Below, piece after piece: positions 36,401 through 48,400 of a stretch of DNA of 64,000 bases. The DNA comes from Pollenia angustigena (lineage: Eukaryota; Arthropoda; Insecta; Diptera; Polleniidae): the NCBI GenBank assembly GCA_930367215.1, contig OV884058.1, positions 196,992,208 to 197,056,207 on the forward strand, in the 5' to 3' direction. The position numbers were made by a program, and so were the translations under genes. Numbering within the stretch: position 1 is the first letter of the stretch; every line of letters begins with the position of its first letter. The notes beneath the pieces are model-generated. The model was not told the origin of the DNA and searched no databases. It saw only the letters and a list, made by a program, of their open reading frames with translations.

Positions 36401-39400
36401 AGCAATTTCCTTGGTGGGTGGTCCACTGCCCTGACTCGTGTAGGCCTGTACAATCACATGGTATTCGGTGTATTTGTTGAGATTATTTAAAACAGTCTCA
36501 CCGCCATAGTGTGAACGTACTTCAACGGTTTTGAAACTAAAACCCAATGTGGGATTGATTTCCATATCCTCGGGCGTTAAAGACATTTGATAGCCCACGT
36601 AGTAGCCCAACAGTATACCATTCCAGTGGTCACGGTCTGGTGCATCCCAGGAAACAGCAATCTCCGTTGAACTTTTTGCTTCCGCCCGTACATTGAGCGG
36701 TGGGGCAGAGGGTACTTCCTCTAGTGTTGTAACCTGTACAACTTCAGAGAATTCCGATGAACCCAATTTATTCTCAGCTGACATACGTATATGATATGCT
36801 TTGGCAGGCTTTAAGTTGGCTATGTTGACAACCGTCTGTGAACCAGTGATTGTTATGTGTTCGGCATTTTGCCAAATATCTAAAAACAAAAAGAAAATCA
36901 TACATTTTAATTTAAGATTCTAAAAAATGTTGTACATGTTTTGATAGTTTTAAGAATGTTAATTAAAAGTGCAATAGTAAATTATTAAGACTTTTTACTC
37001 CATACAATGCATACATAGTTTCTGTATTTTTTTTTAAAGGTACTTGTGTTTGAATTTTAATTTATATGATTTTCTCTCCAAAATGTAGCCCTAATCCATA
37101 AAGATTTATTAGTTATTTGCTCATAATTACTATTGATATGGATTGTTCTTCAAGCAAACAAATTGTGCATGCAACATCTTGTTTATGCAGTCATAAGTAT
37201 AATAAATAAAGAATGTGTTAAGGAACTTTAATTTATTTTTAGGGTTATTTTCATAACATAAATGTTCGTGTGTATGGGAGTTTGTTTTATATTACAACAA
37301 AAAGGATTAAACGAAATATAATTTTTTAAGAACAATTTTCATTCTAATGGCCAATATCACCAGTACTATGTAAATATCAATTCATATCATTTTATTTTTA
37401 TTTGACATGAAAAACTAATTTTAAGCATAAATTGGTAAAATCGGCCATAAGACTGCAAGTCTGTCAAACCGTTCACTAGCAAAAATTTCAAATTCATGCC
37501 TGTGACGACCAAAAGTCGGGCCCTCGTTTTTGGGTCACATACCCTAGGCTGCACCCTTATAAATTATTATTACTATTCTTGTTTATTATGAATTATATTG
37601 ATTTTCTTTTATGTTACCTTATGAAATATTATCCCTAGCCTTAGAATTAAATATGAATGTATTATATCATTTTATTTTATTATACAACTACCATGAGTAT
37701 GAATACCATTATAATTTACTTTGTACGTGTACTATTATTATCGCTAATAAGTAAGATTGTATTTGAAATTAACGGACAAAGATCGTCCGCCATCTGGTGG
37801 CGAGTAGGAAAGATTGGGACACGACAACGTACACTTGTGAGCAACCATGATTACTTTAGTATGTGTGTGTAAATGTACGCTGGCAAACAGTATAAAAGCA
37901 GAGTACGTACCATCAAGCAGTCAGTCAGTCGGCAGCCGGCAAACAGGTAGGATCTTGTTTAGCTGTGAGAGGTTATACCTCTATAGCTAAATAATATCTA
38001 GTTATTATCGAAGAGAGGTTACACCTCTTTCGTGCAATACAACTTGTTGTCGGTAAAGATAGCAAGGCATGAGAACAGCGGTGTAGACTAAATTCTCTCG
38101 ACGTGTAGTATTGCTCATCGCCGGTTGAACAGCTGGTGCGAGGTTACACCTCGACCTCGCTGTTCGACTAGGGGTCTTCCTCGTTGTACGCGTATTGTGA
38201 CGGTTTCTTTTTGTTTGTGGAACCTGTAGTGTGAGTCGCGCCGTCACCCGCGTGTTGTTGCACCGTGTCGAGTGTGCGTTGTCGGTTCATCCCGAGAGTG
38301 TCGTGTCCGTCATTCGTGTCTTCTATTATATGTTATACATAAGTGTGAATAACTGTAGAATTAAGAGAACCAAATAAACCAAGCGTACGTTTTATAACGT
38401 TTTGCGAAAAGAGCGGGTATAGTGTTTCGTTTCTCTGGTCGAAATATAAATGTTTGTAACGGACCCTGGGAGCCGTGAGCTCTACCCCAGCATAAGGTGA
38501 AAACACGTCGTTACAATGGCGCCCGAGCAGGGACATTAGCAGCATAAGCTGTACTAATCGTCTCAGACCAGAGAAACCACACCCTCGACTCGGGTACGGG
38601 AAAAAAAAATAAAATAATAGAAAATAATAGTCTGAACTCGAAGAGGAAAAAAATTAATTACGAGCGGTAATAGGATAGAGAAAAAAAATGCTTACGGTAA
38701 ATTAAAAGAAAAAAACGGTAACGGGAAAAACAATTTTTTTTTAAGAAAAAAAGAGAAAAAAAAGAACAAAAGAGAAAAAAACACACAACTAACAAACTGT
38801 GAAAAAAAACACACAAACGGCAACTGAAAAATTTTTACGAACTAGAAGAAAAAAAATTTATAAAGGAACGCTACTAAGGAAAAAAAAAACAACGGTTATT
38901 GTGAATTCCAGGTTTCCTACGGTCTAATCATCCACCACGGAATGTTACGGACATCATGGGTGTACTCCCTTAAAAGGGAAGAGCTGCTGTCTTGCCTGAA
39001 GGAGTTCCAACTGGACCAGACCGACAATGTGGAGAAGTTAAGAAAGCGATGGGCCAAATTTGTAAGCAGCGTCATCAGCATCACCTTTAACACAACCAAT
39101 GCAATAAGTTCGTACCCAAGATTAAGTGAGTCATCTATGCCAGCATATTAGCATTGCGGGTAATTCTCCTATGTTCAGTACCCAGGGACGAGAAACTCTG
39201 CAAGTGCAACGAGATATTCTCCAATGTTCCTGAACCATGGACGAGAACCTCGACAACTAAATGCTTTCTAAGATGAAGTCACTGCTTGAATATGATAACC
39301 TTATACTCCCCAACCGCATGAGTGGGCCCAAGAGCTGAAAGTGATTTCCACCATAAATAGACGAGGACCCCATTACAGCAACAACGCTGCTACAAGCTGC

Positions 39401-42400
39401 GGCGACGAGACTTGCATACAACCAACACTGGATATGAGAAGATAAAAAGTGGCAATAGTCCAGCCCAATCATGGCCCTAACGCCAACGGCATGGCTAGAA
39501 ACAGTAAAATCTTCAGCCGGATGTTCAAGTACAAATACGTCTCCTTAACGACACGCAGCAAAATCATTTTCATCGTCATATCCTCCACGTCATTACCGAC
39601 ATCGTCATCCACTACCACTTCGTCATCTGAGGCCGCCGCACCCATCGCCGACATCCCAGGCTTTCGCTGCCACCCTTTGCCGCCACAGGCCGCCGCCGCC
39701 TGACGCCGCATCCATCGCGTACAACCCCAGGCTTTCGCTGCCACCCGTTGCCGACCGTTGATGCCGCAGGCCACCGCTGCCTGACGCCACACCCGTCGCC
39801 GACATCCCAGGCCTCAGCTGCCGTCCGTAGCCGTCTTCCGTTGTTGCCAATGATCGCCGTTTCCATCCGACGGCGCCGCAACCCGCTAAGGCTGCAACCT
39901 GCCTATCCAGCAGTGGTTTGAAAAAAAACGAAAACCCTAGTGACGAGGAAGATCCTTATATATTGCAGTAGCAGTACTCAGCATTGACCATTCATCCTCA
40001 TCATCTCTACCGGTGAAATCACCAACATCATCATTTTCACCACCGAAATTATTCGCGTCACCGGTGATTGCCTTACTGGATACCCCGGGGGGAAAAGAAT
40101 GTCGTAGGGCACACCTGAGCGAACTCAGGCCATATATCGACTAAACACGATTGTTTTTTTTGAAAAAAAATGGGATAAATGTACCCTTATGCATTCTGTA
40201 TGAACCCCGTTAATCTTGTCGTTTTTTTTTTTGTTCTTTCCCCTAGCCTACCATACAACCACACGACCAACATGGATGAGAAGTTCGAAAAAGCGAAGGA
40301 AAAATTCCGCAAGACATGGGAGTCCGCCCAGGATCGAAGTAGGCGTACCATCTTCCTGGAGAATGATGACTTAACCTCCACTAGTAAACGGGCGAGGGCC
40401 ACCCCACGACCCATGCCTCGATCCACACCGGTCTACCGTATGAGTGAAGAATGTCGGTAGGCGCGTCCATCATGGGGAAAACGGAGGCAATGTGACGACC
40501 AAAAGTCGGGGCCTCGTTTTTGGGTCACATACCCTAGGCTGCACCCTTATAAATTATTATTACTATTCTTGTTTATTATGAATTATATTGATTTTCTTTT
40601 ATGTTACCTTATGAAATATTATCCCTAGCCTTAGAATTAAATATGAATGTATTATATCATTTAATTTTATTATACAACTATCATGAGTATGAATACCATT
40701 ATAATTTACTTTGTACGTGTACTATTATTATCGCTAATAAGTAAGATTGTATTTGAAATTAACGGACAAAGATCGTCCGCCATCTGGTGGCGAGTAGGAA
40801 AGATTGGGACACGACAACGTACACTTGTGAGCAACCATGATTACTTTAGTATGTGTGTGTAAATGTACGCTGGCAAACAGTATAAAAGCGGAGTACGTAC
40901 CATCAAGCAGTCAGTCAGTCGGCAGCCGGCAAACAGGTAGGATCTTGTTTAGCTGTGAGAGGTTATACCTCTATAGCGAAATAATATCTAGTTATTATCG
41001 AAGAGAGGTTACACCTCTTTCGTGCAATACAACTTGTTGTCGGTAAAGATAGCAAGGCAAGAGAACAGCGGTGTAGACTAAATTCTCTTGGTTTGTTATC
41101 CATTCGTTTGGCTATAGTGAGGCAACGGTAGAGAGCGGGGTAGTACTGCATCTCGAGAGAACAGCGGTGTAGACTAAATTCTCTCGACGTGTAGTATTGC
41201 TCATCGCCGGTTGAACAGCTGGTGCGAGGTTACACCTCGACCTCGCTGTTTGACAAGGGTTCTTCCTCGTTGTACGCGTATTGTGACGGTTTCTTTTTGT
41301 TTGTGGAACCTGTAGTGTGAGTCGCGCCGTCACCCGCGTGTTGTTGCACCGTGTCGAGTGTGCGTTGTCGGTTCATCCCGAGAGTGTCGTGTCTTCTATT
41401 ATATGTTATACATAAGTGTGAATAACTGTAGAATTAAGAGAACCAAATAAACCAAGCGTACGTTTTATAACGTTTTGCGAAAAGAGCGGGTTTGTAACGA
41501 ACCCTGGGAGCCGTGAGCTCTACCCCAGCATAAGGTGAAAACACGTCGTTACATGCCTGATCCTCTAAGAAAAAATAGGCATAATGAGATTCTCATTATT
41601 TATCATTATCGATTTGAATTCAAATATTAAAATCAAACAATTGAAAATGTTTTGAGAATTGTGCTTGATATCAAATGATTAAGTCATTTTAAAGGGTTGG
41701 CTTCGTGTCACTGGCCGGATTGAAAATAAAGTACTGAAGTTGATTTGGACTTTTCGAAGAATTAAAAGGAGGATTGACGGTAATCTAAAATTCGACTCGC
41801 CTAATTAGATCGATCTAAAATGTTGCAAATGGATCTATAAAATTAAAATTCTTTCTATTTTTAATGAAGTGATGTTGCTATTGCTTAATAGAAAAATTCT
41901 TGAATTTATCACTCCTATCGTGAAAAATTTTTCCTTCGTAATTTTTTCCCTTTTGACATATTTGCAATCATGAACAACTCCCATGAAAAAATGTAATTCA
42001 AAGGAGAATAATAACGTAAAAAAATGTTCACGGGAAAAATTTCCCCTTATCGTGAAAAACTTTTTCCCTCGTAATTTGTTCACATTTCCCTTAGATTTGC
42101 TCACTTTATTTTTGCTAGGGAACAGAACATGTATGTAAGTAGCTCCTCCTATAAATCGAATATTAAGGGTTAATAAAGTTAAAAAGGCACAAACCGATAT
42201 ATGGCTCAACAAAATGCAAAGCAACAGGTAGATTGCCTGCGGATTTGTGAAACTTTCGTTTGACCTGGTAACAGAATTTTGGAAAATTTTTTACTACATT
42301 AATGGCCATTTTCTCATTAGGCAATTATCTTTTTACCCAACGAAAAACTGCACATTAAAGAAATTTGGTTTTCTCAATGTCTCATTTGCTTCGATTTTAT

Positions 42401-45400
42401 CGCAAAGCTAACCGGCACTCATCTGCCAAATATTTATTTTCCTTTTATTTGCCGTACAGATAAATTCAATCAGCTGACTCCCAACTTTTACATGTATTTT
42501 GAGTGGCGCGTTGCCAGCTGAAAACAATGTTTTTTGTCGGTATATTGAGAAACCCAAAATCGTTAACGGACAGTTTATCGTTCCAATAAATTTATGTTGA
42601 CATTAAGTAACAGGCAGTTTGTCGATACATTGAGAAAATGGCCATAAATTTAAAAAGTGCAAAAAACTAACGTTGTAATCAAACTATCCCTTCAATACTA
42701 AATATTTTGCTTTATTATTTTAACTTTTCTTTAAAATATATACTTGAATATTTTTGAACAAAAATTTCATTGATTCTTAATTTTTTTAATCTTTCTTCTT
42801 TTTTTACATTCACTGGAACTGATAGCGTGAACAATTTTTCACAAGAGATTCACGATTGCTTTTTTCCCTTCGAGGGGAATGAAAATTTCATGGGAATAAA
42901 AATTCCAACTTGTTATTCACGATAGGGGTGTATATCTTATAAATTAGTCTAAAACAAGGAGTATCAAAGATCTTTGTTGTGAAGTTATCTGACAGACGAT
43001 ATAAAAGGTCTTTAAAGCGCATGTTTTTAAATAAAATCCGACGTATTGAAATCAGGGTTCGAAAATAAACGGTATATACTTTTCTTAAGTGTTATCTATG
43101 GTAGGAATATGGAAAACACACACGTAAAAGTGTTTGTGTAGTAAAAACCTTAAAAAACCATTTCCCGTTTTGTTACCTTCGTGCACAAATAAAAAACTGT
43201 ACTAATCAGAGAACTGCAAAAATCACTATTTTTCTTGATTTATTCATACGCTCAAATTTACATTCACTCTTTGCCTGCAAAACAAAGTTCAACGTTGGTA
43301 AGTTTTACATCGTTTTGTACACATTTGATTTTTGCATGTGTGCGTTTTTATTGAAAGTGCTTTGGTTGCATGTAAAGTTAAAAGGCACACATTCTTATAC
43401 TTTTGCATTCAAGTAGTCATTGTCCACTCGATGAGACGCTTTGTTAACATTAACAACAATAACAACAATAAATCACTCGATGAGACGATTTGTTAAAATT
43501 AACAACAATAACAAGAATACATTGTACATACAGAACTACTGTACTTTTTAAGATGATAAAAAAAAGTCTTCTGTTTCTATGGAAATTGTTTGTACCTAAA
43601 TATGTGCGTTTAGTTTAATACACATTTTTTTCTTGCACTAAACAGTAACTGCTGAATGCCTACATGAGTAATAATTGCTTGATTTCTGGCTTTTTTGTAT
43701 GCATTTTTTTTCTTTGCCAAAACAATCATTATCGGACCATACACACAAACATCTTTATTGACAAACGAAGCTAAACGATGGAATAAATAACAAAGCACGA
43801 TGTGCATTATTTGAATGACTGCAAACCAGCAGCGAATGTTTGCGGTTGCGCAAGTTTGATTGTATGACCGCAAGCGAGTGTATTTGTTGGTGTTCAGTTA
43901 CTGCGATTTTTTGCAATCGCACAAAGCCGTTCTCTGGTACTTATCCAACTCAACATAAAGATAAGAAATGTGGATGTAACGATACGCCTTTTTGCCGATA
44001 CGATACCGATATTCACGCAGAGAATAAATATGGTTGGGCATGGTTACGGCAACAACACTATGTTTAATGTTACAATATATTGTTGGCGTACACAAATAAT
44101 GATATTTTTTATTAAGTATCAACAATATTATAGTTACTGTAAACATATATATGTTGATCGCAATTATAAAATTGGGTATTGTTGATCGAAAAATAATTGT
44201 TTTTCTAACAACTAAATTATGATAACTTTCAAAACATATTATATTACTCACAATCATATCATGATATCTAATAGCCATAACATGATAACTTTCTATACAT
44301 TTATCATATTATGTTTAAGATGCAATCAAACTATTTTTAACTCTAATAATATTATGTTAGCGCCATTTCAAAATAATTTGGAATCAGATGTGTCGTTAAT
44401 TTTATATGTGAGCGGTTTATTAATTTAAATATAAATTCCTATAAAAAAATAAGTTTAAAGAAACTAAAAAAATTAAAATATTAGCGGAGTTCATTCAGTA
44501 TTAGTGATGTAATAGTGCAAATGCAAAATATCGTAGTTTTTTTTTTGTAAAATCAAACAACAAAACACACAGAGATTTCTTTATATTTTATAAAAGTGTT
44601 ACGATATTTCTGTGGTTTTCATGGGCAACGGCGTATGTGTTAAAACAAATGTTTCAGGAAAGCCGGAAAACCATTCAAGATAAAATGGGCTAGGTATTGC
44701 ACTTTTTAAACTTTGTCACTACGTTAAAAAATCGGAATTGATCCATCTTTTTTCAAACATTTTTAGAAACATGTAAAGAGCGTTTAAAATTATGCAATAT
44801 CTCAAAATCGGAAAGGACATACGCGGTGGCCCATGAAAACCACAGATTTTGCATTTGTTCTTTTGCAAGCCTTATATGGAACTCCGCTATTTAATTTACA
44901 TATGTAAAGAAAAATTATAAAAAGCCACAAAATAAAAAATCGATCAAAAAATTTTTTATTTATTTTATATTTTTTTGACAGTTTGATTGCTTCTTAATTT
45001 ATTATGATTAACCTGGTGATAATATGATTAATTTCTTAACTTATTATGATTAACATGATAATAACATGATTGCTTCTTAACTTATTATGATTAACATGAC
45101 AATAATTTGATTACTTCTTAACTAAGTATGATTAACAGAATAATAATATGATTAAGGGGAAAATATTATGATGTCATATAACGAGTATATTTAGTCATAA
45201 TATGATTCAATAATAATCTTAATATGGTGACTACAATCATGAATCTTATCATAATATGCTGCTCTTAGAAAATGTTTACCACAACCATGTTTTTTCTTTG
45301 CGTGTGGCAAGAATTCAACTTTGTCTCATATGATAAATCGAAATTCCGAACCGTTTGCAAGATATGAGCCTGAGAAAATTATCACTTTTTGCAAAAATGA

Positions 45401-48400
45401 CACCGGAGCCCCAAATTTTTTGGGGCCAAAAAAAAAAGTGTATGACTTTGGGCAAAACTGGGAGACACGGGTCTTTTATTTTTTGGTCTTTTATCACGTA
45501 GTGGTGTTCGTATATGGTTATAGACAGCATAGTATCTCAATGTTGAATTAAAGAAAAAACTAATAAAATTAAAAAATGTTCGGGAAATTTTTCACTTTTG
45601 TGGCTACATAAGCGCTAACTAAACGGTATTGAGAATCATTCCTAGGAAGTTCATATGCTCCAGAAAGTTGTTTGTTGAGATCTAAGGTACATTGATGTGG
45701 TGAATTGTTTCCTTGAATTTTGAACGGTTTGCTACCTATAGACCTGAACAGGGGAACGAAGGTAAAAAAAATCGAATTTTTTAAAGTTTTTTTGCGATTT
45801 TGATCTTGAAGATAATGTTTTTTGCTCTTTATGACAAGAGCTACACTTTTGTTTTAGAGGGTAAATCAAAATTCCAAACGGTTTGCAAGATATGAGCCTG
45901 AGAAAATTATCACTTTTTTGTAAAAATGCCACCGAAGCCCAAAATCTTTGTTATTTATACAATCGTTAGCTTCGTTTTTTAATAAAGATGTTTGTGTGTT
46001 CGGTGCGACAATGATTGTTTTGGTAAAGAAAAAAATACAAACAAAAAAGCCAGAAATCAAGCAATCATTACTCATGTATTCATTCACCATTAACTATGTA
46101 GTACAAGAAAAAAAAATTGAAATGAATCTAAACTAAACGCACATATGTAGGTACAAACAATTTCCATAGAAACAGATTTTTTTTTTTACTTTTAAAAAGT
46201 ACAGTAGTTCTGTATGTAAGTAGGTACAATGTATTTTTGTTATTGTTGTTTTTATTGTTGTTAATTTTAAAAAAGCGTCTCTTCGAGTGGTTTATTGTTG
46301 TTATTGTTGTTAATGGTAGCAAAGCGTCTCATCGAGTGGACAATGACTACTTGAATGCAAAAGTATAATAATAATGTGTTCCTTTTATATTTACACATTT
46401 GTGTTGTATTGCATGCGCGACAAAAATTCAAATAAAGCGCTTTCAATAAAAAATGAATAAATGCAAAAATCAAATGTGAACGAAACGATGTAAAAATTAC
46501 CAACGTTGAACTTTGTTTTGCAAGCAAAGATTGAATGTAAATTTTAGCGTATGAATAAATCAAGAAAAATAGTGATTTTGCAGTTCTCTGGTCTACATAC
46601 AAAATTTCAAGTGTCTGGCTTAAGTGGTTTGGGTTGGGCACCCAGTCCGTCACGCCAATTTTATAAAAATATGAGCCGTTTATTTTGAAAGTGGCATTAG
46701 TCACTTTTTCAAAAAAAATCGAGTTAATAATAAATAATAATAATAAATAATAATAATAATACTGAGAAAAATATCATTATCATGATGTATCAAATACAAG
46801 TGAATCTTCTCGAAAGTTAGCATCCATATTTTTAAACGTGTTAAAACGCAAACCCTTAAATATCTCGACTTAAAAACCGAAATGACTTATGCCACTTTCA
46901 AAATAAACGGCTCATATATGAAATCACTAAAAATGATCTGGTTACTAGGGTGGCAGGTGGTGGCAGCTGAAATGTATAGTACTTACTCTTGATACTCAAC
47001 AGTACTAGATATAATTATCACTTAACCTCCTCTAGCCCCACCTTTTTTGTTATGGTCTCTTTAAATATGGCTTACTTTAGCTTTTATTTATTTTTAAAGT
47101 AATTCACAATCACTTCACTAATCCAAAAAAATAACGCGCACAAAATCACAATTATCACATGGATCGTGATTATTTTTAAAGAATACTTTAAAGGAAAAAT
47201 CATAGCTTACTTTTATTTCAAAGTACAAAAATCGACTTTGAAAACCTTAAATTTGTAAGGAAAAAATTCTCTACTTTGCTCCAGTTTTACCAGTAAAATA
47301 GTAATCCAAGAGCCAAATTAAGATATGAGTTGTATGTTTTGAAGTGTTCGATATAGTCTGTCATCAACATTTTGTTAAAATTAAAAAAAAAATAAAAAAT
47401 CATTTTTGGCCGGAATTTCCCAGTGTGCGACGCACTGTGGCTGAAAATTGAATTTAATCGGCCAAAAGTCCAATTTTTTGTCATCGCCGATTTCAAAAAT
47501 GTTAATGCCATTCGATAACAAACATATTAGAACTAAGGTATCCAAAAAACTAGATTAAAATATTGATAATTGTGGCTGTGGCATGGTGCTGGAAACAAAT
47601 ATTTTATGTTGTTTTAGAAAAAAATTTATTTTTGTAAATTCAATCAGAACTAAATTATGATTTCTCGCAAACCGTTATCAATAATTGGTCGAAATTTTTT
47701 TTGTTTTATTAGTGGGATAGTAGTCTTTAAGAAGTGGTTCATTACGTCACTGTATCATTTATACCTGATGTGTTATTAAATGTTTGCCCAGGTTCTATAT
47801 TTGAGTTAAAATGGGTTAAAGAGATTTTAGTACCATCAGAAAGCTGAAAGTGTCCTCTTTAACCCCATATATACTTGTGCAACTGTTTGGAACTGTCTGT
47901 TGAACACTTTTTTTATTTTAATGAAATAACTCGCAACATTTTTGTTTGCTCTTTTTATTTAAGCTGCTCATATGACTGAAATATAACACAATGGTTTACG
48001 AACGTTTTGCTTTGAAAAATTATTTTGCTTCTTATGAACGGCTGAACATATTTGAATGAAATTTTAAACTGTCATGGCCGGGTAGCTTTTGAGTTGAATT
48101 GAAAGAACACGGGTCCATGGAGGGTCGGGAGAGTGACTTGCGGACCTACAGAATTGGTGACCTCGGAAATTCAAACTTTTAAAAAATTCACCAAAAATAT
48201 ATTTATGGATTGCAAAAAAAATAAGCTTAAGATGAATTACAAAAAATATGCTTAAATGTTTAGGTTATCTCCTTTACCTTTGGAGATATTCGGATAAAAC
48301 GGATTTTTTGGCTTGATTTTATAACGATTTTTCTAGTTTTTTAATCGGGTGGATTATGTTTTATGTCAAACTGTTATCAATAGTGGGTTCAAAACTTTTT

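Larger units (their letters stand above)
37501..41553 (+). mobile_element. complete non-autonomous LTR retrotransposon
   Basis: Two direct LTRs (37501-38515 and 40491-41553), each TGTGACGACC...GTTACA, flanked by TGCC duplications (37497-37500 and 41554-41557), which fits a Gypsy-type integrase. A primer-binding site follows the 5' LTR after one base, and a purine tract precedes the 3' LTR. The internal part (38516-40490, 1975 bases) has no protease, RT, RNase H or integrase. Only short gag-like frames exist, so it must have used proteins of another element. Confidence 0.95.
43207..46590. mobile_element. 3.4 kb element with long terminal inverted repeats
   Basis: Left arm 43207-43795 and right arm 45946-46590 are inverted copies, beginning CAGAGAACTGCAAAA. 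Shared blocks include 'tttttcttgatttattcata', 'gttcaacgttggtaa', 'agtagtcattgtccactcga', 'tttctatggaaattgtttgt' and 'gcttgatttctggctttttt'. Each arm carries a duplicated 'cactcga-gagacgctttgtt' unit with ACAACAATA repeats. The 2.15 kb centre has no recognisable transposase. Resembles Foldback (FB)-type or very long-TIR elements. No clear target duplication. Confidence 0.88.

Noticed and set aside
39449..39881. Overlapping open frames on both strands in the GC-rich tandem repeat
   Set aside because: Frames arise from GC-rich repeat composition; they disagree between strands and no domain is visible.
43610..44278. Open frames in the long-TIR element as transposase
   Set aside because: The translations are low-complexity and lack any catalytic motif; similar frames appear in the inverted arm by symmetry.
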